Source: Pomacea canaliculata (Eukaryota > Mollusca > Gastropoda > Architaenioglossa > Ampullariidae). Taken from it: a stretch of 64,000 nucleotides of DNA. Made by a program: the position numbers and the translations under genes. Of this stretch, positions 10,873 through 22,679 are shown in pieces. Below the pieces are notes generated by a model. The model had not been told where the DNA came from and did no database searches. It was given only the letters and a program-made list of their open reading frames with translations. Numbering within the stretch: the stretch's first letter is position 1; each line of letters opens with the position of its first letter. The stretch spans positions 2,258,016 through 2,322,015 of the forward strand of contig NC_037590.1 in the NCBI RefSeq assembly GCF_003073045.1, read 5' to 3'.

Positions 10873-12048
10873 TTTCGTTTATGTGCACTTCATTTTGATT
10901 ATGTTACACTACGCTTGATGTACTGTAGTAAGATTTTAAAGTTTTCATTTATGTGCACTTCTGATTATGTTTAGTTTTGACCATTTTTAAAAATGTTTAT
11001 CCCACAGAGACCATTTCTACCAGTTTGGGGAAATTCGATCCATCAACATAGTGATTAAACAGCAGTGTGCATTTGTACAATTCACATCTCGCTCATCTGC
11101 TGAGGCAGCCGCTGACAAGTCTTTTAATAAGCTGATCATAAATGGACGTCGGCTTAATATCAAGTGGGGGCGATCGCAAGCACAACAGTCCATGGTTCGG
11201 AAAGATAATATGGAAGGCGATCTTCCTTTGGAGCCAGTTCCTGGTCTTCCAGGAGGTAGAGTTCTGCTTTATTTTCCCCGCCTTTTTCAGATATTTTGAA
11301 TGCCTTCATCTGTTTAAAAGGGATCATTGAGCTCTGCAAGTTTCTTTAGTCGTCTACTTATATTCCATCTAACTTTATTTTAATTGAACATTTATATCAC
11401 ACAGCTAAGTAACCTGCACTTTGTGTCAACCAAGAAATAATGAAAACATCTAAAAGCTTTTTTGTTTTTTTGTTTTGAGTTGTGTATGTTGTAGTCTGCA
11501 GTTTATTTCACTTTTTTAATTAGATTTAAGAGTTGCTTATATTTGTTTTATTTATTTGAATTGGTTTCAGCTCTACCAATGCCTCCCGAAGAGTTGGCAA
11601 ATAATTTCTTCAATCTTGGGGGAGGTCCTTCACCAGCTATGCCTCCTCGGGGCATGTCTCCACGAGGTCCCCCACCCATGCACCCGTTTGGCATGCCTAT
11701 ACGTGGACCATTTCCACCAGGTATGTGTAAGAGTTTAAAAGCTTATTGTGCAAAAATCCATCTGGACCATCAATCTTTATCTTAGTTGACCCTGGCATAT
11801 GCATTTTATTTCCTTCAAAATAAAAGAACTCAGATCATAATAGCTGTCATTTGGTTTCATATGGAAGAATGCTGTCATGGTATTAAATTTGTTGTCCAGG
11901 TATGCACCTCCCACCACCACCACCTGGTGTAATGCCCATGCGACCTCCACCTGGAATGCCACCTCGACCATCTGGACCTGCCCCTGTTCACTATCCTTCT
12001 CAGGATCCAACCAGAATGGGCGCTGTTGCCTCAGCCTCCAAAAGTTAA

Positions 12049-13698
12049 AATAAAGTGTTTTTTATCAAGAACTATCTTGATGGATGAGAAAAGTTCAAAT
12101 AAAAGTTTCATCTTTGTAAAAGCCGCGTTTGGGTGCTGATTGGTAATGTGGGCAAAAAATGCATTAAAATGGTATTTGAATGGATTTAAGACAGACCAAT
12201 GATTCATCAAAAGTTGATAAAAAGAGTGGGGCAAGAAAAGAGGGCTGGTGAGCAACAAACCAGAGGAAACTGATTTAGTGAGAAAAATTTTGAAGATAAA
12301 AAGATAACAGTGTAAGAATCCTTAAGATCTTTTCATTAACATTGGGAAAAGAATTTTCTGATGATAAATGACTTAAGCAACCAGTTTATAGAAAGTTCTA
12401 GTGACTGCAGTGATAGAGCATCATCCACCCATCCTTTTTTGTCTCCTTGGTTTGACATGCCAATGTCCCAGTGGGGAATGCGATGCATAGACAAAGTATA
12501 TCAAACCTTTCTTACCTTGTTAACTTTGATGGATGTCTAGAAAGTGTCAGATTTGAGCTGAATCCATATGTGACCAACAAAAGTAATGTATGATTATTGG
12601 TGCTTTGTGCCAACAAAAGGGTATTTGATGACACGCTTAATAATGTATACATGTACTTGCAAACAAGACATGCAGTCCTTTCTCTTATTTGTTCTTAGCA
12701 TCAAGATACACAGTGGTCTCTCCCACAGTAGTCTTACCTTCCACCATGGTAATGCTTGCTGCACAATGTTGTTTGTGTATGATACTTTCAAGAATCACTT
12801 TAAGTGCAATGTATTTAGTAATATCTTTTTATTTTGCTGATAATACAAAGTTGACGACAATAGGAGAGTAGATATATTTAAGCCAACAAAAACAAGTTGA
12901 TAAAGCGTTCAGTCAATGCTGCTGTCAAGATCAGAAAGGGGTGCTGCCCCGTCACCTGTAGTCTCACCATAAACTGATTTCACTTACTATGTTGCCTCAT
13001 TCTGGGTTTGAATGACGTTTCCCTCTGTACTGGCAGTGTTGAGCACCAACAGACTACATCTGATACCCCAGCAGACAAAAGGAAACAACATGCAATGACT
13101 TGACTTAGAGATTAGCATCTTGTACCAACAACACCAACATTATGACCAGAACAGCCAAAGATTTAGTCAAGTCCTTTAAGAACTTTACTGTCATGTGACG
13201 GAAAATTTGACAGTCTGACACCGATTTCAGGAATGCCAGAGACTCGAAAACGAAGCCTTTCCGCTCACTGGCACTATTTTGATTATAAGGCTTTAATGTT
13301 AAAGCTAATTGTTCTTTGCACAGCTTTACATGCTCATTTATTTAACCGCTGCCTCAATTAGCTTCAAAACTCATTAAAATTATGTTTATTTGGATCGCCA
13401 ACATTATTAAGGGGAAATCAGTGCACTAATCTCTGATGGGATTGGAAATCCCAAACAAGAACAAAAGAAGTCGAAAAAAACCTTTCAGTTTCTCTAAAAA
13501 GGATTTATAGTAATTAACAACCTTGTTGCGGCCTCTTACAGTTGATATATGTTAAGCTGTAACCTTTGTTTTTCTAAAAGATAGAATTATTTTTGGACAT
13601 TAATACAATCATTTTTGTCTGAACAAAATCAAACTCAGAATAAGTTATAAACGAAAGGTCGATAGCCACGAAAATATTTACAGTTATTTTAATAGATG
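12049..13698. other. 3' flank of RBM22 copy 1, no gene seen
   Basis: A polyadenylation signal AATAAA (12049-12054) follows directly on the stop codon. The stretch to about 12640 matches the copy 2 flank, apart from a segment at about 21040-21480 that copy 1 lacks. From about 12650 the two copies largely diverge. No convincing exon, RNA gene or mobile element was recognised. Confidence 0.5.
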
Positions 13699-14480
13699 GA
13701 AAATTAATTAATTAATGGAAAACGATGGATAGAACTTACTATCATTTTCCTTCGACACCTGTATATTGGATGCTGCTCTTCATATCAACGTAAAAGACTC
13801 TCAGCCAACAGAGGCAAGGATCGAAACTGCGCATCTGCTCACGTGTTCTCGGTAAGTGGATGACAGTCCTAGAGACCACAAACGACATGAAACAGTTTGG
13901 AGACATTGCAAAGGAGTCAGGTCCGCGCCATGACGGCGACTAGACCTACCCCTTGTCTCGCAAGACTGGTCATGCACGACTGTGGTCCCCAGGCAAGGCC
14001 GCGCCCACCTCTTAGCACCTACAGCAGGTGACGGCGAGGTCGCTACGGACGCGAACCCTACGTGAGAACCGGGAGCAGAGCGAGACGCGAGGACGCCATG
14101 CTGCTTTGACGGTCACAGTCCTCGTCCTCAACACTGCCAGTTGGTTTGTCCCGAGGCACGAACACCCCAGGAGGCAACGAAGTAAGCGATCAACTTAAGA
14201 AGATTGCCCGTCGAGGGACAGCACCCACTTCCAGTCCACGGCAAACAGCATGACGCTGCTGGCGGAGGTGGGAAGTAGGGGGGTGGCACACAAATCTTCT
14301 GCTGTCCGAGTCGGCCCGCTCCAAAGTTGTGCGGTCGAAACTGGGCATTATTATACCCTCTGTACCCGACAGCTTATTGGGTACTGATAACGTCATAGCA
14401 TGTCACATGATCACGTAAGAAAATAGATCTTGTCGCGTCAGGAGACTGGTTTCGCAACATCAGCGATACGTCGTCAGGTT
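13699..14480 (-). promoter_or_regulatory. Conserved duplicated block A, promoter-like
   Basis: This block is about 97 percent identical to 22680-23430. It is CpG-rich compared with its AT-rich surroundings. On the minus strand it carries a CRE-like TGACGTTA, a CCAAT box (about 14376-14380) and an AT-rich TATA-like site at about 14348-14355. In this copy an inserted TA alters the TATA motif compared with block B. No reading frame is preserved between blocks (there is a 4-bp indel near 13830), so it is not a shared protein gene. Confidence 0.45.
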
Positions 14481-14509
14481 AACCAAACCGAAAATAGGGT
14501 CCCGGGTGT

Positions 14510-14860
14510 GTTCGTATGGTTTATCTGTGTCACAATGCTTTTTACTCTCTATAAGTGTAGACATGGGTGTGTGAGAGACAGATAAACTGACTGAAAGATA
14601 AATGAGAAAAAGACGATCGAGAGAAAAGAAATTCCCATGGGTATCACCTTATAGCCTCCAATACTATTAAAGGATTAGAAAGGTGATTTTTTCCCCCCAG
14701 TGATTGAGTAAAAGATCTTATCTGTAAGTTAAAGACCATACTTAATAGTTTTGGGGTTTTATTACACAGATTGACAGATAATTGCAAAATAATCATCCCT
14801 GTAAATTGCAGCATCTATACATGCTGCCGCTTATGAAATATTTGCAGTAAAACATTTGAC
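14510..14860. repeat. Copy of the WDR45 intron segment 1060-1460
   Basis: See 1060-1460. The homology stops near 14925. RBM22-upstream homology to 4353 starts at about 14947, so WDR45 exons 1-2 are missing between the two points in this duplicate. Confidence 0.8.
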
Positions 14861-15053
14861 CTGTCCTGTTGCGCAGTCCCGTTGCGAGTCACGGACTAAA
14901 AGTGTCTGTTGATAGATAATTTTACCCAGGCCCGAGATACCGAAGCTTTTGCTGCTATGAAGATTGTTTTTCAGCCTTTTCATTTTTTGATTACCCGAAT
15001 ATAAAAGCAGCTCTCTGATTGGTCGTCTTGCACTTCCGATCGTATACACGAAG

Positions 15054-18000
15054 ATGGCGACGTCTAAAAGTGCGAATACATATAACAGACAAAACTGGGA
15101 AGACTCTGTAAGTGTACATTTGCTAGAATTTATCATGAAAGATATCTGTATGTTAAACTATTTGAAAAATAAGCTATTTCGACAGTTGTACAAGCACTAC
15201 ATCTGTATTCAAATAATTCCGAATGTAATCTAGTTTATTAGTACTAGAAACACTCTACACTACTACCGTTATAAAATACAAACAATAATGAAAATTACAA
15301 TATTGGTACAAAAAAATTTAGAAAAGTTGTCACTATAACTAGCAAGTTTGATTGAAAGTTAGGTGGATTTTGTCGTTTGCATTATTAACTGTAACGTCTA
15401 AGAGAATCATAAACGGAGCTAAAAACATACCTCTAAATGCTCCATTAGGGCAAGATAAATGGTATTGTGGCACTGAACTCACTTTCTCCTTGTACTACAA
15501 CATGTGAGCTCTTCATCTTCAATAAGAGCTTTGTATTGTCCATCAATTTTTTTTTTTTTAATACCCAAGCTGGTAAAACGTACCTTTGGAAAGGATAGGA
15601 AAGATTTATAGCTTACACAATACAGTTTTGGAAAGTCATTACAGTCCTTTATGATAGCCCTACCCAACATTACTGCTGCAGTGTACGCTGAATGATTTGG
15701 TTTATATCACGATATAAAGCGATATGTGCAAAAAATGCAAACCATACAGACAGATGCTAAATCAAGACAAAATGTAACATTTGTGCAATATCTATTTTTG
15801 AAGGAGTTTCCCATTTTGTGCCAGACATGTCTTGGGGACAACCCTTACATCCGAATGGTAAGTGCAACATTATTGCAGCTAGTTATGTAGATTTGGCATT
15901 TCAAAGTGGCATTTTACTTTATTAGTAGTAATAAATGCTTTACCACAACATAAGTGTGTTGAGTATTAGTACATGAACAATATGAATGGTGGAAATTTTA
16001 CAGTTGAAAAGAATGTTATCCTTAGCAGTGTTTAATATCTTATTAATAATTTGAATACTACAGTGTTTATATTGTCTTCTGAAATGTTTCTAGGTTACTT
16101 TTTAATTTATGTGCTTGGCCCTAATACATGACATTGGCAAATCCATAAGACAAGATAAATGCCTGGCATACCTGGGGTACTGTAGGCAATTTTTCTGACT
16201 GGTCAGCATAGCCAAAGTTAATAACCTGCAATCTTTAAGAAGTACGAAAATCTTAAAATTAAGATGCAAACAAGCTTTGTCTTGCTTGCATCCTACCTTT
16301 GAGTGCTTCCTGGGTTCTGGCTTTGCTTGTGTGCCAGATTTTGTAAAAATCTACTGTCATCCAGTCTCAGTGCATTTGACACTAATAAAAACTTATTCAG
16401 CTTTGCAATGGCATTCTTTTATTTTTCACACAGATCATTAGCTTGTCAACTTCTTTGGCAGCGATTGCCATATGATGTGTTGTCTGTGAACAAAATTTAG
16501 CAGGTAACCAGGGAAAGTAATTGTATGGGTCAGAGGGCAGAAAGTTGGTGACAAAATTGATTGCATGAAATAGATATTTTTTAGCTCTTAACATTGATAT
16601 TATGTTTCATTGTGGGAAAAAAAGGAGTTGATTTCAGCTAAGCTGCAATAATTTCTGGGCTGAAAAAAATTTCTGTAGTTATTGCAGGAAGTCCTTTTTT
16701 TTATTATTAACATAATACTAATGGTTTAAGGTGTACACCTTTTCACAAGACTTTTTCCATGTCATCTTGACTTTAATCACTAGGGTAACTTTATTCAGTA
16801 ATTAATAAATAATTCTAATTCTGAACTTCATGAATATGAACTCATAAAGTAACGAACAATAAGATATTTTTATACAATTTTATTTTTCATTGGTACAATT
16901 TATCCTCAATATTCGCACTGATGACTTTTTAGTGATCTGTGATGATGTTTGAAAGATTTATAAATTAAATAAGTTTGATAAGTTTTTTTTAATTGGCCCA
17001 AAATTTAGGAAGATTTCTTAGAAATTCAAAATGAAATACTTAAAAAATTCATATATTATTTAAAAATTTAAATAAGTGTACCTTGAAAATGAAGAAAAAG
17101 AAAAAAAAACCTGTTAAAAAGTCAGTAAGATATCTATTCCTTGTTGATTGAAGCAAAAGTATTTGGTTATCTGAGTTTATATAAAGTGTAGAAAGCATAT
17201 AGGTCTTGTGCAATAATTATTTAAACATCTGATTTGTATTTTTAATTTGGATTCTGGTAGGCTTGCTGATTCTCTAATGTTGTTAACAGACAAAGGAAAA
17301 ATATGGCAAGGAGTGCAAGACATGCGGTCGACCCTTCACAGTGTTCCGTTGGTGTCCTGGGGCTCGAATGCGATTCAAGAAAACTGAGGTGTGTCAGACT
17401 TGCAGCAAACTAAAAAACGTCTGCCAGACCTGCCTCTTAGATTTAGAATATGGTAAGTTTGTATCTGATTCTCTGAAAATTGCTACTGTATCCCAGCACT
17501 TAATCATCTTCTTGTTCCTAATCACCCCCAGTGGACCATAGGCCGCACTTAATCATAGGCTAGGTGTTTGTGGTCATGATCATTCAAATATCGTCAGGAG
17601 CCTGTGAACAGTTTCCATTTTATTCTAGACATAGCTGATATAAAATTTTAAAAATTATAATTATGAAAACTATGTTTTAAGAAGTGGAAGAAGAAGAATT
17701 CATTAATTTAGGAGGTAACATTTCACAAGGACCATGTCTTAATAATGGCTGCCTTTTTCTAGACCAGTGGTGCCCAACCTTTTCTTGCCCGAGGGCTGTA
17801 CAGGATATGATATAAAATCTCGCAGGCCAAACATGGTGGTTTTGCCAGAATCACCACATTAAATATGACAGTTATGAAAATAAGAAAATTCTCAGGCCAG
17901 ATGTGGCCTACAGGCTGTAGGTTGGGCATCCTTGTACTAGACAAATGCATTTCTCTCTCTCTCTGTCACATGAATATTTAAAAAAAAAAAAGCAAAAAAA

Positions 18001-20864
18001 AAATTCTTAGAATATCTAATGACATTCTCTAAATTTATTTTAAGCCATGAAGGAATAAGGGAACAAAAATTTTAAGGGACGTACACACAAAGCAGTTTGA
18101 TTTTATATTTAAGAGTTTTTTTTTTTTTTTTTATTGAATTTTTATGTTGGTGTAGGAGCTTTAAAATATTCTTTTGGCTGAAGCCTGTGACCTGTAATGT
18201 ACATAATTTTATATTGTTCATTGACTTGAAATCCTATTTTTGCACAGGCTTACCTGTCCAAGTGCGTGACTCAGCCTTGAAGCTACAAGATAGCATGCCG
18301 AAGTCTGATGTTAATAAAGAATACTACACTCAAAACATGGAGAGAGAGGTATAGTAAATGTGTCTACTTATATTGCAACAAATTTTATTCTTGAATAAAA
18401 ATATAAAGATATTGTGTGAAGTTTATTGGAGTTCTCCTTTTGTGATTTCTGTCTGCCAATTTTTAAAAATACTTTTGTCATGCTTCTTAGATTAAAATGA
18501 GTGCTCTTTTAATTAAAGCCTGTGACATGTCTGTTGCAGATTGCCAATACTGATGGAATTTCGCCTGTAGGGGCTCTGACAGGCAAAGCACAAACACCTA
18601 GTGACATGCTGCTGAAACTGGCCAGAACAACTCCCTATTACAAACGAAATCGGCCTCACATTTGTTCTTTTTGGGTAAAAGGTGAATGCAAAAGAGGCGA
18701 GGAGTGTCCGTATAGGTAAATTTTGTCTTTGTCAAGCATTTCCTTTATCCTGTTGGCTAAGCTTGTCTCTTTTGGTAGATGAACATTTTTTCCCAATATT
18801 TGTGGGGGCTTTAGTCGGTATTCTGTTGAATTTGATTTCCTTTATTAGTCAGGGATAGAAAAACCATCATCAAATTTTTTTTATTATTTTATAATTTAAA
18901 AAAAAAATCAGAGTGGCCATCATAACTGTTTTTGTTAATCCTATCAGAAAGTTGAATGCTCAGAAACATTTTCCACTCCATATATGCTTGTTAATTTTTT
19001 TTTTTTCTAAGACTTGTTCTTTTCTTATATTGGTCTTATCACACTGGTGCTATGATTTGCCAGTCACACATTGTGATTTATTATTGCTCTATTGGCATAT
19101 TTTTACAATTCATATTTGTGACCTGTCTTGGTTCAGACACGAAAAACCAACTGATCCTGACGATCCATTGGCCGATCAGAACATTAAAGACAGGTTCTAT
19201 GGCATCAATGATCCAGTAGCAGAGAAGCTTCTAGGTCGCTACAATTCCATGCCAAAGCTGGAGCCACCAGAAGATAAAACAGTTACCACTCTATATGTTG
19301 GCAACCTTGGCGACAAAGTTGGGGAAAAGGAACTCAGGTGGAGAGTTTGTTCTAATGCTGCCTATTAGTTCTTGCTAAACTGTTAGTAGAGAGTGGTGAT
19401 GGCACTTGTTACTAGCTTGATGGTTTCATTAAAGAATTTCTTGAGAAATTAAAAATGTGAAACATTAAGGAAAATTATTGGCTAAATTGTATCATAGTTT
19501 ACTAAGCTCCAATGAAATAACAGCATTAACCCTTTGAGTCTGGGCCCATATTTGTCTGCCACTTCCGCAACTATTGAGTCAGATTCATGCCCACAGAGGT
19601 ATCAGAATCAAAACTCAAGGCCCAGGCTCAAAGTATCAAGTTTTCATTTATGTGCACTTCATTTTGATTATGTTACACTACGCTTGATGTACTGTAGTAA
19701 GCATAAGAATTGTAACGTTTTCATTTATGTGCACTTCTGATTATGTTTAGTTTTGACCATTTTTAAAAATGTTTATCCCACAGAGACCATTTCTACCAGT
19801 TTGGGGAAATTCGATCCATCAACATAGTGATTAAACAGCAGTGTGCATTTGTACAATTCACATCTCGCTCATCTGCTGAGGCAGCCGCTGACAAGTCTTT
19901 TAATAAGCTGATCATAAATGGACGTCGGCTTAATATCAAGTGGGGGCGATCGCAAGCACAACAGTCCATGGTTCGGAAAGATAATATGGAAGGCGATCTT
20001 CCTTTGGAGCCAGTTCCTGGTCTTCCAGGAGGTAGAGTTCTGCTTTTTTTTTCCCCACTTTTTTCCAGATATTTGAATACTTTCTAATGCCTTCAGCTGT
20101 TTGAAAGGGATCGTTGAGCTCTACAATTTTTTTTAGTCATCTTCTTATGTTCCATCTAACTTTATGTTAATTGAACATTTATATCACACAGTGTCACAGC
20201 TAAGTAACCTGCACTTTATGTCGACCAAGAAGTAATGAAAACATCTAAAAGCTTTTTATTTATTTATTTTTTTTTTTTTTTTTTTTTTTGTGCATTTTAC
20301 AGTCTGCAGTTTATTTCACTTTTTTAATTAGATTTAAGATGTGCTTATATTTGTTTTATATATTTGAATGGTTTCAGCTCTACCAATGCCTCCCGAAGAG
20401 TTGTCAAATAATTACTTCAATCTTGGGGGAGGTCCTTCACCAGCTATGCCTCATATGCCTCCTCGGGGCATGTCTCCACGAGGTCCCCCACCCATGCACC
20501 CGTTTGGCATGCCTATACGTGGACCATTTCCACCAGGTATGTGTAAGAAATTACAAACTTATTGTGCAAAAATTCATCTGGACCATCAGTCTTTATCTTA
20601 GTTGGCCCTGGCATATGCATTTTATTTCCTTCGAGATAAAAGAACTCAGATCATAATAGCTGTCATTTGGTTTTATATGGAAGAATGCTGTCATGGTATT
20701 AAATTTGTTGTCCAGGTATGCACCTCCCACCACCACCACCTGGTGTAATGCCCATGCGACCTCCACCTGGAATGCCACCTCGACCATCTGGACCTGCCCC
20801 TGTTCACTATCCTTCTCAGGATCCAACCAGAATGGGCGCTGTTGCCTCAGCCTCCAAAAGTTAA
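15054..20864 (+). CDS. RBM22: RBM22 pre-mRNA splicing factor, intact copy 2
   Basis: RBM22 binds the U6 internal stem-loop and helps shape the spliceosome active site; it is nuclear. Nine exons: 15054-15107, 15804-15857, 17290-17452, 18248-18348, 18540-18715, 19137-19337, 19784-20031, 20378-20536 and 20716-20864. They total 1,305 nt, giving 434 residues, close to human RBM22 (about 420). In order: an N-terminal CxxC zinc-binding region ([44 protein letters not shown]); a CCCH finger, C-x7-C-x5-C-x3-H, in [19 protein letters not shown]; an RRM with RNP2 [10 protein letters not shown] and RNP1-like CAFVQFTSR; and a Pro/Met-rich tail ending [20 protein letters not shown]. The first ATG fits [18 protein letters not shown], matching human [18 protein letters not shown] (from memory). 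AATAAA overlaps the stop codon. The polarisable residues are ancestral, so this is probably the working copy. Confidence 0.96.
17765..17934. mobile_element. hAT-type MITE
   Basis: The element is 170 bp, with terminal inverted repeats CAGTGGTGCCCAACC and GGTTGGGCATCCTTG. It is flanked by TTCTAGAC (17757-17764) and TACTAGAC (17935-17942), an 8-bp target duplication with one mismatch. An 8-bp duplication and CAGGGGT-like ends are typical of hAT elements. It is non-coding. Confidence 0.8.
20270..20290. repeat. T homopolymer run
   Basis: A poly-T stretch in RBM22 copy 2 intron 7 that is shorter in copy 1. Assembly length here is unreliable. Confidence 0.8.
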
Positions 20865-20869
20865 ATAAA

Positions 20870-22679
20870 GTGTTTTTATCAAGAACTATCTTGATGGATG
20901 AGAAAAAGTTTCATCTTTGTAAAAGCCATGTTTGTGTGCTGATTGGTAATGTGGGCAAAAATGCATTAAAATGGTATTTGAATGGATTTAAGACAGACCA
21001 ATGATTCATCAAAAGTTGATAAAAAGAGTGGGGCAAGAAGAGAGGGCATAAACAGCCAGCTAACTGCCATGAGCCATAAATGGAGCTAAACTGTAGCAAA
21101 AACACAAATTTTTCCATGCTGATTAGCTGTACTCGGCATGGGAAATCCTTGGAACTGAAGAATACTTGTAAAGCTGACCAAAAAAAAGAGTGCAGCTATC
21201 TTCCCTCTTGGTATTTGCAATACCTCTTGTTTTTGTAGCAAGTACCTTAACATAACATGAGTATAAAGGCTGTTGTTGGAGATGAGTACATGAGTTGTGA
21301 TTGCTTCAAACGTAGCTTCAACATTTCAATGTCACAGTTATACGTACACTGCTATAAAAAATGTTAGTTACAGGAACACAAGAACTTTGTTGCTTTTGAA
21401 TAATTTGGCATGTTCCTGGACTTGGGGTAGTTTTATCCTTGCTGCTGGCAGCAGTAGTATGTTGTTATCACTGGCTGGTGAGAGACAAACCAGAGGAAAC
21501 TCATTATGTGAGAAAAATTTTGAAGATAAAAAATAACAGTGTAAGAATCCTTAAGATCTTTTCATTGACTTTGGGAACAGAATTTTCTGATGATAAATGA
21601 CTTAAGCAACCAGTTTATAGAAAGTCCTAGTGACTGCAGTGACAGAGCATAATCCACCCATCCTTTTTTGTCTCCTTAGTTTGACATGCCAATGTCCCAG
21701 TGGGGAATGCGATGCATAGGCAAAGTATATCAAACCTTTCTTACCTTGTTAACTTTGATGGATGTCTAGAAAGTGTCAGATTTGGGCTGAATCCAAATGT
21801 GACCAACAAAAATAATGTATGATTATTGGTGCTTTGTGCAAACAAAAGGGTATTTGATGACATGCTTATTAATGTATACCTGCAAACAGGTTGTACTGTT
21901 GCTTGGGAAAGATTTGAACCCATGATTCTTACTTTTGACTACGAGTGTTTTACCGCCATGAATGTTGGATGTACTTAATAAAGTCTGCACAGAGTAAAGC
22001 TCCTTAGAAGTGTGGAAAACTCTTCTGCATTTGTTGGTGAATTTGCACTTTTTTAAATGTAGGTTTGAAGAGTGTACAGGCACATAATCAGTGTGTGTTG
22101 TCAGTGTCATACAGCCCTGACCGCCTGTTCTTTAGACAGCATGTTGCTTAAATCTTTGGGATTTTTTGCAGATTAATAAGAAAGAAGAGGAATTAGCATG
22201 TTAATTCTATCAAGAAGGCATCAGGTCAATTTTGGTGTGATGATCAAACGGGGGTGCTGTCCCATCATCTCTAGGGTGACGGTTAACTGCCTCCTTTAAA
22301 ACCACAAAGCAGGCACTGCTGGCAGTGTTGAATCGAGCAGCAGGTAAACTCCTGTTTAAGGCAATGTTGATGATTTGTAATAAACGCTCATCAGACCTTT
22401 AAAGACGAACGCAATGAAAATCTGGAAACAAGCACCAGTCATACCAACATGAACCGTCCTTTTAATTAAAAACCTGAACGGCCGTACAAAACTTATTTTA
22501 ATTGGTGTAGCAAGAGAACCATGCCCCTCTTCTATTTATTTCTGTGATGGAACCTTTGTTTTCTAAAAGATAGAATTATTTTTGGACACTAAAGAAACCA
22601 TCATTTTTGTCTGAGCAAAATAAGATAGGAACTAAAGGTGGGTAGACACAAATCGTTTACGTTTATTTTAATAGATTAA
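20870..22679. other. 3' flank of RBM22 copy 2, no gene seen
   Basis: The first part matches the copy 1 flank. A segment at about 21040-21480 and most of 21890-22650 have no counterpart in copy 1. A SINE-like piece lies at 21885-21965. No coding exon was recognised. Confidence 0.5.
21885..21965 (-). mobile_element. tRNA-derived SINE relic
   Basis: On the minus strand ATGGCGGTAAAACACTCGTA, then GTAAGAATCATGGGTTCAAATC has the spacing of a tRNA body, with a B box GGGTTCAAATC (complement of 21911-21921). It cannot fold into a full tRNA as far as I can see. Confidence 0.4.

Larger units (their letters stand above)
4577..12048 (+). pseudogene. RBM22: RBM22 copy 1, frameshifted duplicate
   Basis: RBM22 (yeast Cwc2/Ecm2 relative) contacts U6 snRNA in the catalytic spliceosome. 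Nine exons are seen: 4577-4630, 6240-6293, 8594-8756, 9478-9578, 9770-9946, 10369-10569, 11008-11255, 11571-11720 and 11900-12048. All have GT..AG borders and the same structure as copy 2. An extra T near 9843 (GCTGCTTGAAAC against GCTGCTGAAAC in copy 2) shifts the frame at about codon 149, before the CCCH zinc finger and RRM. The exons total 1,297 nt, not a multiple of three. Its residues differ from copy 2 and human RBM22 (from memory) at several sites: MAM for MAT, SKVKN for SKLKN, RFHG for RFYG, KEIR for KELR, NFFNL for NYFNL. That pattern suggests decay, although an assembly indel cannot be excluded. Confidence 0.85.
4353..12900 (+). repeat. Tandem duplication, unit 1 (RBM22 copy 1)
   Basis: The segment from GCTTTTGCTGCTATGAAGAT near 4353 through the RBM22 3' flank recurs at about 14947-22100 in direct orientation. 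Exons are nearly identical and introns very similar. Unit 1 is longer because it carries a roughly 950-bp block in intron 1 (about 5175-6130) and a 1.7-kb LINE in intron 2. The shared intronic MITE at about 10757 predates the duplication. Confidence 0.92.
14947..22100 (+). repeat. Tandem duplication, unit 2 (RBM22 copy 2)
   Basis: Second unit of the direct duplication described at 4353-12900. It lacks the LINE and the 950-bp intron-1 block. In its promoter it lacks about 124 bp found in unit 1 but has the CCAAT-containing piece CTCTCTGATTGGTCGTC at about 15011. Confidence 0.92.

Noticed and set aside
15054-20864. RBM22 copy 2 as a mere haplotype duplicate of copy 1
   Set aside because: The copies differ by several kilobases of insertions, a 9-bp coding indel and distinct flanks, though a read-depth check would settle it.
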